DNA of 64,000 bases from Acidobacteriota bacterium (lineage in GTDB: Bacteria; Acidobacteriota; Terriglobia; Bryobacterales; Bryobacteraceae). Positions 1 through 9,900 of the stretch are shown here, one piece after another (positions within the stretch are counted from its first letter, which is position 1; every line of letters starts with the position of its first letter). Location of the stretch: positions 1 to 64,000 of the forward strand of contig JAFDVS010000123.1 in the NCBI GenBank assembly GCA_018268935.1. Reading direction: 5' to 3'. The notes under the pieces are model-generated. The model was not told where the DNA came from, searched no databases, and saw only the letters and a program-made list of their open reading frames with translations. The position numbers and the translations under genes are program-made.

Positions 1-2673
1 GATGGTGTGGTCGTGGGCACCTTCGCAACAGGCGGGAACCCGTTCGGGCTAGCATTCGATGGCACCCACATCTGGGTTTCGAACAGTGACCGGAACACTA
101 TCGTGAAGTTGCGTGCTGTTGACGGCATGCGGCTTGGGGAGTTTCCAACCGGTGAGTACCCCAGCTCAGTGGCCTTTGATGGTGCCAACATATGGGTTAC
201 CAATTGGCTTGGTCACTCAGTCACCAAACTGCGTGCGAGTGATGGATTTGTACTTGGCACCTTCGCAACAGGCGGGGACCCGTTCGGGCTAGCATTCGAC
301 GGTGTCAATCTTTGGACCGGATATGGCGGTGGCGATGGTAGCATCCTGATCAAACTGAGAGGCAGCGACGGAGCTTTACTAGCAACCGTGCCGACCGGAG
401 ATTTTCCATATGGAATAATCTTCGACGGGGGCTACATTTGGGTAGCCAACACAAGTGCGCAAACGGTGACCAAGTTCGCGGTTTCAGCCACTTCGGTCGG
501 CATTGATACAAATCCTCAAGGACTTACACTTCAGTTGGATGGTGTCAGCTATGTTGCGCCTCAGTCAGTTGACTGGTTATCGGGTTCCACTCACACGATA
601 GGTGTCAGCTCTCCACAAGGTTCTGATGCAACCCGCTACACATTCTCTCACTGGAGCGACGGAGGGTCGCAGACGCATTCCATTACGGTTCAACCCCCGG
701 TCACCTATACGGCCAGTTTTTCCAAGCAGCATCGGGTGACGCTGTCTGCTTTCCCTGCATCAAGCGGGAGCATAGTTCCTTCTCCAGCATCCGTTGATGG
801 CTTCTACGCGGACAATGCAGCTGTCCAGTTGACTGCGGCGCCGGCTCCCGGATTCCAGTTCCAGGGATGGAGCGGGGATCTATCAGGCTCCGCCAACCCT
901 CAACAAATCGTAATGAGCGGCCCTCGATCCGTAACCGCTAACTTTTCTGCCATTCCTTGTGTCTTCTCCCTGTCCGGGAGTGCGACGTCGGTGTCTGCTT
1001 CCGGCCGAACGGGACTATCGGTCAACTTCAACGCAACGCACGCCGGTTGCGCTTGGACGGCTTCTAGCCCTGCCTCATGGGTCACGTTGACTTCCGGAAG
1101 CACAGGCATCGGAAACGGTACAGTTTCGTTTTCAGTTCAGGCGAATCCGAACCTGACGGCTCGCAGCGCAACCCTCACGATTGCGGGGCAGAGCTTCATG
1201 GTCAATCAGGAAGCGGCAAGCTGTGCCTTTTCCCTTGATTTTGGGATCAATGGAACTACGGCTCCCGCGGCAGGCTCTTCGGTCTCCGTGCCGCTAGTTG
1301 CCACATCACAATCGTGCTCTTGGGCAGCAAGTAGTCCGGTCTCTTGGGTAGTAATTACATCCGCGCATAGTGGAACGGGAAGCGGCATCGTCGCTATGCA
1401 GATCCAGCCAAACACGACGGCTGCGGCTCGGTCAGCAGTTGTGGTGATCGCGGGCATCGACTTTGTCATCAACCAACTCGCGGGACAGGGTGGAACTGGA
1501 ACAAGCGGGCTTCGTTTCGTCCCAACAACACCATGCCGTCTCATGGAGACTCGTGCCCAGTACAACTTCGAAGGACGCTTAGGATCATTCGGCCCTCCAT
1601 TCATGAACGGCGGCGAGACCCGCATATTAACCCTCGCCAACTCCAACGTTTGCCAGATTCCAGCAACGGAGCGAGCGTATGTACTCAACGTCACTCTCAT
1701 ACCACGAAATACAGTCGATTTCGCCACTCTCTGGCCAAGCGGAGAGCCGCGGCCGAACTTCTGGAGCATTCGCTCTCCGGATGGCCAGATTGTGGCCAAC
1801 CAGGCCATCGTCAAATCGGGCAGCGGCGCGATCCAGGTGTACGTGTCGCACGATGCCGATATGCTCATCGACATCACCGGATACTTCGCTGATCCAGTCA
1901 CCAGTGGGACGAATCTGGTGTACTATCCGCTGACTCCTTGCAGAGTGATCGAAACCCGAATCGACTACCGGTCTCCGCCGGGCCCGTTCGGTCCGCCCAC
2001 AATGGCGAAAGGAGAGACCCGTCGATTCCGCTTCCCATCCTCACCCTATTGTTCGGTACCGACGGGGGCTACGGCTTACTCCGCAACTCTGACCGTTGTT
2101 CCGCCGCAACCGCTGCCCTTCATGACGTTGTGGCCCGCAGGGGGTAGCCAACCTAATGTTTCCTCCATCAATTCGTTCGTGGGGCGGATTCTGGCCAACA
2201 ACGTAATTGTGCCCGCAAGCTCCGATGGAAGCATGGATGTCTACGCATTTGACCGCACTGATTTCATCGTGGACATCAACGGCTATTTCGCACCCGACAA
2301 CGGGACCGGGCTCTACTACTTCCCTGTGACGCAGTGCAGGGCCACCGATTCGACGGTGACCGGCGGAATTTATCAGGACAACACCACGCGCACGATCAAT
2401 GTTCCGACTGCGGGCAACTGTGCCGGAATTCCAGCCACAGCAAAGGGCTATGTGGTCAATGTGACTGCCATTCCGAACGGGAACCCGATGCCCTTCATCA
2501 CCGTGTTTCCAACGGGGCAGCCCCAACCAAATGCTTCAGTGCTGAATGCGTTTCAGGGGCAGACGGTTACCAACTCAACGATTGTCCCTGCGGGAACGAA
2601 CGCGGCAATCGACGTGTACGCCTATCGACAAACGCACGTGGTGGTGGAGATCAGCGGGTACTTTGGACGGTAG
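1..2673 (+). CDS. Secreted/surface multidomain protein: beta-propeller, InlB-like, two BACON, three C-terminal repeats (5' end outside window)
   Basis: The reading frame is open to base 1 and the first residues already belong to a propeller repeat, so the start lies outside the window. Residues ~1-165 are YVTN/NHL-like propeller repeats (recurring D-G-x-x-I/L-W-V and F-A-T-G-G). Residues ~167-315 resemble divergent InlB B-repeats (FxGWSGDLSG). Two BACON-type domains follow (~318-405 and ~406-497; CxWTASSPxSWV and CSWAASSPVSWV). The last ~390 residues are three copies (starting ~503, ~638, ~770) of a ~130-residue unit with TPCR-x-x-E-T-R, two cysteines, TLWP/FP and a D-I-x-G-Y-F end. BACON domains are usually adhesion or carbohydrate/mucin-binding modules; the function of the triplicate unit is unknown to me. 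Bases 16-59 and 256-299 are near identical (one mismatch in 44), a recent internal duplication. Base composition looks lighter than the genes after 3.1 kb, in line with an acquired region. Confidence 0.8.
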   Translation, partial: DGVVVGTFATGGNPFGLAFDGTHIWVSNSDRNTIVKLRAVDGMRLGEFPTGEYPSSVAFDGANIWVTNWLGHSVTKLRASDGFVLGTFATGGDPFGLAFDGVNLWTGYGGGDGSILIKLRGSDGALLATVPTGDFPYGIIFDGGYIWVANTSAQTVTKFAVSATSVGIDTNPQGLTLQLDGVSYVAPQSVDWLSGSTHTIGVSSPQGSDATRYTFSHWSDGGSQTHSITVQPPVTYTASFSKQHRVTLSAFPASSGSIVPSPASVDGFYADNAAVQLTAAPAPGFQFQGWSGDLSGSANPQQIVMSGPRSVTANFSAIPCVFSLSGSATSVSASGRTGLSVNFNATHAGCAWTASSPASWVTLTSGSTGIGNGTVSFSVQANPNLTARSATLTIAGQSFMVNQEAASCAFSLDFGINGTTAPAAGSSVSVPLVATSQSCSWAASSPVSWVVITSAHSGTGSGIVAMQIQPNTTAAARSAVVVIAGIDFVINQLAGQGGTGTSGLRFVPTTPCRLMETRAQYNFEGRLGSFGPPFMNGGETRILTLANSNVCQIPATERAYVLNVTLIPRNTVDFATLWPSGEPRPNFWSIRSPDGQIVANQAIVKSGSGAIQVYVSHDADMLIDITGYFADPVTSGTNLVYYPLTPCRVIETRIDYRSPPGPFGPPTMAKGETRRFRFPSSPYCSVPTGATAYSATLTVVPPQPLPFMTLWPAGGSQPNVSSINSFVGRILANNVIVPASSDGSMDVYAFDRTDFIVDINGYFAPDNGTGLYYFPVTQCRATDSTVTGGIYQDNTTRTINVPTAGNCAGIPATAKGYVVNVTAIPNGNPMPFITVFPTGQPQPNASVLNAFQGQTVTNSTIVPAGTNAAIDVYAYRQTHVVVEISGYFGR

Positions 2674-2992
2674 CTCTTAAGCCGCCTGATTTTCTTGGGA
2701 CGGCGAGCATGCCCGTCGTGCGCGCGTGTTCGTACCGTGCGCGGGATGGGACCCTATCGGACACCGCCCCCCTCCCCCCTTGCGGGGGTGGGGCCTGCGA
2801 ATTTCAGCAACAAGCCGATGCCCCCCGCAGGAGGCAGATCTACTACAGGGACTTCCACAGGGACTCCCCTTCAATTCCGCTGGTAACGCTGCGCAATCCT
2901 GAATAAGACTAGAGAGCGCCAACCCCAGTGTAGACATGTACTTGGCGCAACTCCTAGCATCCGTGAGCAACTCTGAGAATCCCGATTTCAGC
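2674..2992. other. Intergenic stretch with inverted repeats, next to attachment-like site
   Basis: No convincing gene. A C-run/G-run hairpin lies at about 2767-2793 around TTGC. A 7-bp perfect inverted repeat GCGCCAA (2916-2922) / TTGGCGC (2942-2948) sits inside a longer imperfect one (about 2909-2957, CTAG at both ends), about 40 bases before the tRNA fragment. Such repeats are common near integration sites, but a role is not shown. Confidence 0.45.
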
Positions 2993-3039
2993 GACTTGTA
3001 ATCAGAAGGTCGTCGGTTCGATTCCGACCGCCGGCTCCA
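2993..3039 (+). other. 3' fragment of tRNA-Thr(TGT), probable att site of an integrated element
   Basis: The sequence has the 3' half of a tRNA: anticodon loop CTTGTAA with its 3' stem TCAGA, a perfect T arm (GTCGG TTCGATT CCGAC), the 3' acceptor strand CGCCGGC and a discriminator plus CCA. The 5' half is missing: no GCCGGCG acceptor strand is present about 70 bases upstream, and the 5' anticodon stem does not pair. Integrases that use tRNA genes duplicate exactly this part of the gene, leaving an intact tRNA at one end and a 3' fragment at the other. The orientation puts the intact tRNA and the element to the left of the window. A decayed tRNA duplicate is the alternative. Confidence 0.7.
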
Positions 3040-3096
3040 TTCCTCTCAAACCTTGTCACTGACCTAACCCTCAACCGCGGAGCTTTGCAATTCCCC

Positions 3097-5136
3097 TCAC
3101 TGCGCCGGAATAGGCTCCAGAACCCGCACCCTGCGCGCCGCGCTTTCCACGAAATACACAACTCCGCCGGGCCCTGGAGCAATGGAAACGGCGTTGGCAA
3201 TCGTGGTTCCCAATGCGGACTCGGGCGACTGCGAGTCGGTCGCAGTGCCGGCAATCCCGTAGATATTGCCATCCGGTGAAATGCGGCGGATGCGGCCCGG
3301 CAGGGCGATCCACAGGTTGCCCTCGGCGTCATAGCGCACACCGCGGGGAAGATTGAGCGGGGCCTGGATTGCCGGTCCGCCATCGCCGGCCGCACCGGCC
3401 ACTCCCAGGCCGGCAATGGTGACGATATTCCCGTTCGCCTCGATGCGCCGGATGCGATGATTGCCGGTGTCGGCGATCACGATGCGGCCTTGCGGATCGA
3501 TGGCGACGCCGCCGGGTCCCTGCAGACGCGCCAGTACCGCCGAGCCGCCGTCGCCGGCGAAGCCCGCTGTGCCGGAGCCGGCAATCGTCGTCACGATGCC
3601 TTGCGTGTCGATGCGGCGCACACGATGCGTCTGCGAATCGGCAACATAGATGTTGCCTGCCTCATCGACGGTCATGTCGGTCAGTCCGAAGAATGTCGCA
3701 CTCAAGGCCGGTCCGCCGTCGCCGGCCGCACCGAAGGGACCCGCCCCGGCAATGGTGGATAGAATTCCCTCCGGGCTGATGGAGCGGATGAAGCCGCCAC
3801 CAATTGTCGTGCTGACGAGCACGGCGCCGGAAGGGGCGATGGCAATCGCGCGTGGCGATCCTACCCCGCCACCCGTCGCCGTGCCGCCGTTCCCGGTTTG
3901 TTCCGGCGTTCCATTCCCCGCCACTGTGGTGATGATGCCGTCCGTCGAAATCCTGCGGACCCGGCTGTCGCGCGAGTCGGCGATGTAGAGATTGCCTTGC
4001 GGGTCAAGAGCAATGCCCCAAGGATCGAAGAGGCCGGCTTCGGCGGCCGGACCGCCATCGCCAGAAGCGCCTTCGCGCACTCCGCTGATGTAAACCGCCG
4101 CACCGAGTGTGGCCAGATCGACCCGGCTGATCTGACGCCGCAGGCTGTCGATCACCAGCAACCCGTTCCTGTTGTCGAAGGCAAGTGCCACAGGCGAATT
4201 CCACAGCGATCCGCGGGGTACCGTTTGGATAGTACCTGACACCAGCACGCGGCGCACCTGGCCGTTGGACTGATCGGCGATAAACACATTGCCGGAAGCG
4301 CCCACGCGCACATCGGAGGGGAAGAACAATCCGGCGGAGAGGGCTGGGCCGTTATCGCCGGCAAAGCCAGGGGTACCCGTGCCGGCGAAGGTGCGGATGG
4401 CGCCGGCAGTGGAGATGACGCGCACGCGGTGATTGCCGTTATCGGCGAAATAGAGATTGCCAGTGGCATCGAGCGCGATGCCGCGAGGGTTCTGCAGCCG
4501 CGCCTGCGTGGCGGGCCCGCCGTCACCGGCAAATCCGGCGGTTGTGCCGGCAATGGTGGTGATGACCCCGTTTGTGTCAATGCGGCGGATGACATGATTG
4601 CTGGAATCGGAGAAGTAGATCACCCCCGCCGAATCCACTGCGATGCCCCACGGGTTGCCGATGGAAGCCTCCAGCGCAGGGCCGTTGTCGCCGCTGGCCC
4701 CGAGTCCGCCGTTGCCGGCGATCGTTGTGATCACGCCGTCCGCAGTGATCTTGCGGATGCGGTGGTTGCCCGAATCGCAGACGTACAAATCGCCCGACGA
4801 ACTCAACGCGAGCGCTTCCGGGGTGCTGAGCAACGCCTCGGAAGCTAAGCCATCGTCGCCGCTAAAGCCGGACTGGTCGGCGCCGGCCACCGGCGTCACT
4901 CGTCCATCGGCTGCGATCTTCAGAATGCGGTTGTAGTAGCTGTCGCTGAGATAGACATTCCCTGCCGGATCCACCACGGCATGGCGTGGCTCCAGCAATC
5001 GAATGTTGGAGGTTGTGACGTCCGCGGCGGGAAACGGGATGGTAATCCCTCCGGCGACCGTGCGAACGGAGTAGGCGGGTGGTTGCTGGGAAAATAGTAG
5101 GGCGGGGGCCAGAAAGACGAGCGGCAAATATTTCAT
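3097..5136 (-). CDS. Secreted NHL-repeat (beta-propeller) protein
   Basis: 679 residues. An N-terminal signal peptide (MKYLPLVFLAPALLFS) is followed by about 12 NHL-type repeats, each with the pattern P-x-G-I-A-x-D-x-x-G-N-x-Y-x-A-D-x-x-N-H-R-I/V-R and often followed by the linker A-G-D-G-G-P-A. Twelve blades would fit two six-bladed propellers. NHL repeats are protein- or ligand-binding scaffolds, and in Acidobacteria such secreted proteins are numerous and mostly uncharacterised. The fourth-to-sixth and eighth repeats are the most degenerate. No catalytic domain is visible. It starts at the junction just outside the tRNA fragment, so it probably belongs to the chromosomal backbone. Confidence 0.8.
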   Translation of the reverse strand: MKYLPLVFLAPALLFSQQPPAYSVRTVAGGITIPFPAADVTTSNIRLLEPRHAVVDPAGNVYLSDSYYNRILKIAADGRVTPVAGADQSGFSGDDGLASEALLSTPEALALSSSGDLYVCDSGNHRIRKITADGVITTIAGNGGLGASGDNGPALEASIGNPWGIAVDSAGVIYFSDSSNHVIRRIDTNGVITTIAGTTAGFAGDGGPATQARLQNPRGIALDATGNLYFADNGNHRVRVISTAGAIRTFAGTGTPGFAGDNGPALSAGLFFPSDVRVGASGNVFIADQSNGQVRRVLVSGTIQTVPRGSLWNSPVALAFDNRNGLLVIDSLRRQISRVDLATLGAAVYISGVREGASGDGGPAAEAGLFDPWGIALDPQGNLYIADSRDSRVRRISTDGIITTVAGNGTPEQTGNGGTATGGGVGSPRAIAIAPSGAVLVSTTIGGGFIRSISPEGILSTIAGAGPFGAAGDGGPALSATFFGLTDMTVDEAGNIYVADSQTHRVRRIDTQGIVTTIAGSGTAGFAGDGGSAVLARLQGPGGVAIDPQGRIVIADTGNHRIRRIEANGNIVTIAGLGVAGAAGDGGPAIQAPLNLPRGVRYDAEGNLWIALPGRIRRISPDGNIYGIAGTATDSQSPESALGTTIANAVSIAPGPGGVVYFVESAARRVRVLEPIPAQ

Positions 5137-5165
5137 GACCGTGATCCTTCAAGGATACGCTCAAT

Positions 5166-5483
5166 TTACGGTTCACTCCAGGTGAGCCCTCCCAGAAATT
5201 CGACTCCAACCAGGTAACGCAGGCCCTTTTGGGTGCAATGGCGAACAACGGCGGTCCCGTGGAGGCGGATCGTATCGGCCTGGAATCGGATGGCCGTTCC
5301 GGCGGGGAGAGGGTCGATGGTGGACAGGCGCAGGCCGGTGGAAGAGACATCCTGCAAGTCCCCAAGCGCCATGCGTTCCTGGCCGCCGCTATTCCAGGAG
5401 AGTTTCACTTTGCCGCTTTTGCGGATGCGCGAGTTTCGGCGTCTTTCCCGGGTCCCGTCCGGTGAGTGGTTCTCTGGTGGCAT
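5166..5483 (-). CDS. PilZ domain protein
   Basis: 105 residues, almost all one PilZ domain. The N-terminal arginine motif (RRRNSRIRKSG) and the downstream D-V-S-S-T-G-L-R-L match the R-x-x-x-R and D/N-x-S-x-x-G signatures that bind cyclic di-GMP in this family. It is a stand-alone PilZ adaptor with no output domain, so it would act by binding a partner. It is divergent from the sulfatase gene, with about 90 bases between the two chosen starts. The binding residues are present; c-di-GMP binding itself is inferred. Confidence 0.8.
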   Translation of the reverse strand: MPPENHSPDGTRERRRNSRIRKSGKVKLSWNSGGQERMALGDLQDVSSTGLRLSTIDPLPAGTAIRFQADTIRLHGTAVVRHCTQKGLRYLVGVEFLGGLTWSEP

Positions 5484-5573
5484 GACAGTCCCGAAGAGGA
5501 GAGGGAAACCGGGCCGCCGGTGTTACGGCTTGTGGGCCAGGAATCCCGCGCGGATGTTATAGTCATGGTCGAA

Positions 5574-6941
5574 ATGCTGACACGGAGAGAGTTCAGTTGG
5601 GCGGTGGGTGTAGCAGCGTTCGGACAAGGCAAAGCGGCAAGGCCGAATATCATTCTTTATCTCGCCGATGATCATGGGTGGGATATTGCGGGCTGTTACG
5701 GAAACAGCGCCGTGCAGACTCCGAACCTGGATGCGCTGGCCCGGCAGGGCATGCGCTTCACCAAGGCGTTCGCGGCTTCGCCGACATGCAGCCCGTCGCG
5801 CGCCATTCTCTACACAGGACTCCATTCGGCCCGCAACGGCCTGATGGGAAACCACACCGGGAGCCGCAAAGGCATCAAATCCATTGCTCATTATTTAAAG
5901 GATCTCGGCTATCGCGTCGTGCTTGCCAATAAGACGCACGTGCAGCCGGTGGAAGTGTTCGACTTCGAATACGTCAAAGCAACATTGCCGCCCGTGCCGG
6001 GGCGATTGCGCAAATACCGGCTGGAAGGGCTGGACACGAAGACCATCGATGAGTTGCTCGCCGAGCACGCCCGCAATCGCGCTTCGCAGCCGTTGTGCCT
6101 CATATGCGCCGATAGCGGGCCGCACGTGGTGTGGGAAAAGAATCACACCTACAAGCCGGAAGCGCTGCCGCTGCCTCCGATCACGGTGGATACGCCGCTG
6201 ACGCGGGCGGCGATGGCCAACTACTATCAGGACATTACATCCACCGACGCGCGGCTGGGCGAAGTAATGACATCGGCGAAGAAGCACGGCTTCGAGGAAA
6301 ACACGCTGTTCCTGTACACCAGCGATCAGGGGCCGGAATGGCCGCATTCGAAATGGACGGTCTACGACAGCGGGCTGCGCGTTCCGTTCGTGGCGCGCTG
6401 GCCGGGTAAGATAAAGGCCCACACGGTGACCGATGCGATGATTTCGTTCACCGATGTGACCCCGACGCTGGTGGATGTGGCCGGCGGAAAGCCCGTGCCC
6501 GGCCTGGATGGAACCAGCTTTCAGGAAGTGCTGCTGGGGAAGAAGAAGAGCTTCCGCACGGAGATCTACGCCAGCCATACAGGCGACGGCGAAATGAACG
6601 TGTTTCCGCAGCGCGGGCTGCGCGATCTGCGCTACAAATACGTGCTCAATCTCCATCCGGAGCGGCGCTGGACCACGCACTTCACGCTGGTAGGCGGCAT
6701 CCCGGGAAGCCACAAGGATGTCTACGACACCTGGGTGGAACGGGCGCGCAGTGATGCGAAGGCGGCGAAATTGATTGAGACGCTGGAGCGGCATGCCGGT
6801 GAGGAACTCTACGACACGGAGAAGGATCCGTGGGAGCTTCACAATCTGGCGGGGCAACCCGCGATGGCCGCGGTGCTGGAGAAGATGCGGGCGCGCATGA
6901 AGCAGTTTCGCCGGCAAATTGGGGATTCCGACGAATCATAG
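5574..6941 (+). CDS. Sulfatase, N-sulfoglucosamine sulfohydrolase/arylsulfatase type
   Basis: About 455 residues from the ATG at 5574; an in-frame ATG at 5565 and a longer open frame also exist. I prefer 5574 because a TATAGT box ends at 5563 and because the protein then begins with LTRREFS, a Tat-like N-terminus. The sulfatase core starts at RPNIILYLADDHGWD (metal-binding Asp pair). The formylglycine motif C-S-P-S-R is at about residue 72, within SPTCSPSRAILYTG. YTSDQGPEW and the C-terminal YDTEKDPWELHNLA are typical of the family. The substrate is probably a sulfated glycan, which is an inference. It needs a formylglycine-generating enzyme, not seen in this window. The receptor gene starts 14 bases downstream, so the pair likely forms an operon for uptake of the desulfated product. 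Confidence 0.88.
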   Translation: MLTRREFSWAVGVAAFGQGKAARPNIILYLADDHGWDIAGCYGNSAVQTPNLDALARQGMRFTKAFAASPTCSPSRAILYTGLHSARNGLMGNHTGSRKGIKSIAHYLKDLGYRVVLANKTHVQPVEVFDFEYVKATLPPVPGRLRKYRLEGLDTKTIDELLAEHARNRASQPLCLICADSGPHVVWEKNHTYKPEALPLPPITVDTPLTRAAMANYYQDITSTDARLGEVMTSAKKHGFEENTLFLYTSDQGPEWPHSKWTVYDSGLRVPFVARWPGKIKAHTVTDAMISFTDVTPTLVDVAGGKPVPGLDGTSFQEVLLGKKKSFRTEIYASHTGDGEMNVFPQRGLRDLRYKYVLNLHPERRWTTHFTLVGGIPGSHKDVYDTWVERARSDAKAAKLIETLERHAGEELYDTEKDPWELHNLAGQPAMAAVLEKMRARMKQFRRQIGDSDES

Positions 6942-6955
6942 ATCACGAGGCAATA

Positions 6956-9900
6956 ATGGTAATCCACGTTTTGATTGTATTTTTATTGGCTGGAATGGCC
7001 GCTTGGGGCCAATCGACCACCGGCGCTGTTGTGGGTAACATCAGCGATCCGGCCGCGGCCGCGGTGCCGCAGGCAAAGGTGGTGGCCACCGAGCAGCGCA
7101 CCAACTTGACGGCCGAGACCGTCACTGACGAGAGAGGCGCCTACGCATTTCCGGCGCTGCGTCCGGGTGTCTATCGCATAGAGGCGGAGGCCCCGGGGTT
7201 CCGCAAGGCAGTGCGCACGGGAGTGGAGGTGCGGGTCAATGACCGCCTGGAGATCAACATCGCAATGGTGTTGGGCGCGGTCAGCGAGAGCGTCGAAGTA
7301 TCGGGCGCCGCGCCGCTGGTGGAATCGCAAAGCGGCGCAGTGGGCAATGTCATCGAAAATCGCAAGATCACCGATTTGCCGTTGAATGCGCGCAATCCTT
7401 TTCAACTGGCTCTGCTCTCGCCGGGCGTGGTGCCATCGCCGGCCTTCGGCAACGCATTCAATACGTCGGCCGCGTTCATCATCAACGGCAACCGCGCCAA
7501 TGTGAGCGAAATGCTCATTGACGGCGTAACGAACTCGGTGCCGGCGGCGAACCCGATTGTGGTGGTGAGCCTCTTCCCTTCCCCCGATGCGCTGGAGGAG
7601 TTCAAGGTGCAGACCAACGGCTATGCGGCGGAATTCGGGCGCTCCGGCGGCGGCATCATCAACATGGTGCTGAAGTCGGGAACGAACCAGTTCCACGGCG
7701 TGCTGTATGAATTTCTACGCAACAGCAAGATGGATGCCAACGATTTCTTCGCCAACCGCGCCGGACGCACCATCCCTTCGTTCAAGCGCAACCAGTTTGG
7801 CGGCACGCTCGGCGGGCCGATCAAGCGCGATAAAGCGTTCTTCTTTGTGAATTACGAAGGGCTGCGCCAGCGCACGCGCGGGCAGCAGACGGGCACCACG
7901 CCCACCGCGGCGGAGCGCAACGGCGATTTCAGCCAAAGCTCTCAACTGGTGGCCGGGCGCTGCACGCCCATCCAGATTTACGATCCACTGACCACGCGCG
8001 CCAATCCGGCGGGCGGCTTTATCCGCGATCTGCTGCCGGGGAACGTAGTTCCGGTGAGCCGCTTTGATCCGGTGGGATCGAAGATTGTCACCTATTTCCC
8101 CAATCCCAACACGGCGGGCGCGGCTTGCACGGGGATCAATAATTTCCTTTCCGACAAGGTGGCGTCGTCGAACACCAACGAAGTGGATGCAAAGCTCGAT
8201 TGGGCGCAGTCGGACAAGAACAAGCTGACGCTGGGGCTCGGCTATCGCACGCGGCTCGACCTGGCGCCGAATCACTACGGCAACATCGCGTCCACATCGA
8301 TTCTGCCGGGTGACAGCATGCCGGCGCGCAGCGCGCGGCTCGAATGGAACCGCACGCACAGCCCGACGCTGTTGTTTCAAGCGCGCTTTGGCGTGACGCG
8401 GCTGGAGCGGCATCAGGATTCGAACGTCGGCCCGGATTTCTCGCTCACGCAATTGGGCTTTCCCTCGGGCCTCGAGCAGCAGATGGTGCGCCCGCTGGGT
8501 TTCCCGGTGTTCAATTTCAGCGGCTATGTCGGCATGGGGCGCGGCAGCCAGTTTCTCGATCAGCGCGGCACATCGTACATGTGGGTGGGGAACGTGACGA
8601 AGATCGCAGGCAAGCATCAGTTGAAGGCTGGTGTGGAGTATCGCGTCAACCAGTCGATGGAAGGCGTGGGCAACGACACCTCCGGCACATTCACCTTCGA
8701 TCGCGTCTATACGCAGGGTCCGAACCCCACCGCGCCGAGCGTGGATCGCGGCAACCCCATCGCCAGCCTGTTGCTGGGCACGGCCACCAGCGGCGGCGCG
8801 GGCGTGCTGCCCTATGTGTTCACGTCGAATCCCTATGCGGCGTTCTATGTGCAGGACGACTACCGCGTGACCAGCAAGCTCACGTTGAATGTGGGCCTGC
8901 GCTGGGATATTGAGAAGGGGCGCAATGAGCGCTACAACCAACTGAGCTTTTTCGATTTCGACGCGGCCAGCCCGCTGGCTGCGCAGACCTCATTGCCGAA
9001 TCTGCGCGGCGGCCTGCGCTTTGTCGGCGTGGACGGCAATCCGCGGCGGCAGTTCGATACCGATTGGAATAACCTGGCGCCGCGTTTCGGCTTCGCCTAT
9101 TCGTTCAACGAAAAGACTGTGGTGCGCGGCAGCTACGGGTTTTTCTATCTGCCCTACATCGGCGCCGCGGCCGGTTGGGCATCGGGCATCAATGGCTTCC
9201 TCAGCTCGACCGCGATGACCGCATCCACCGATGGATTGCGGCCCACCGATCTGCTGTCGAATCCGTTCCCACGCGGCTTGCAGCAGCCTACCGCTCCGGC
9301 TTCCGGGCTGAACACCAATCTCGGCCAGGACTTCGGCGCGAGCGGACGCGATGGCGCCATCGACCGCAGCGCACGCGTCGGCTACTCGCAGCAATGGAAT
9401 CTCAACCTGCAGCGGCAGTTGCCGGGGAAACTCGCGCTGGAAGCGGCCTATGTCGGCAACAAGGGCACCAAGCTCACCGATGGGCCGCTGGGCCCGCAGT
9501 TGAACCAGTTGACGACGGCGCAGATGGCGTTGGGCAACCAGTTGCTGCAGACGGTGGCCAATCCGTTCCAGCCCTTTGTGCGCACGGGACCGCTGTCGCA
9601 GCCGCAGGTGACGCGGGCACAGTTGCTTCGGCCTTATCCGCAGTTCCTCACGCTCTACAATTTCCGCCCGGCGATGGGAGCTTCCATTTATCATGGCTTC
9701 CAGGCCCGAGTGGAAAAGCGCTATTCGAGCGGGCTGACGTTGCTGGCTTCGCTCACCACCGGCAAATTGATTGAGGATACCTCGCAAACGGTGGGCTTCC
9801 TCGGTTCGGCGCCGACGCACCAGGATGTGTACAACAGGCGCGCGAGCCGGTCATTGGCCTCGCAGGATGTGAGCCGGCGGATGGTGTTCAGCTATGTGTA

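Noticed and set aside
2767..2793. Intrinsic terminator after the first gene
   Set aside because: The C-run/G-run hairpin has a T-T mismatch and no T-run on either side, so it is not convincing as a terminator.
2988..3416. Minus-strand open frame ending GAGGRNRTDDLLITSR
   Set aside because: The end is the antisense translation of the tRNA-Thr fragment, a well-known false protein; the rest is antisense to the NHL gene.
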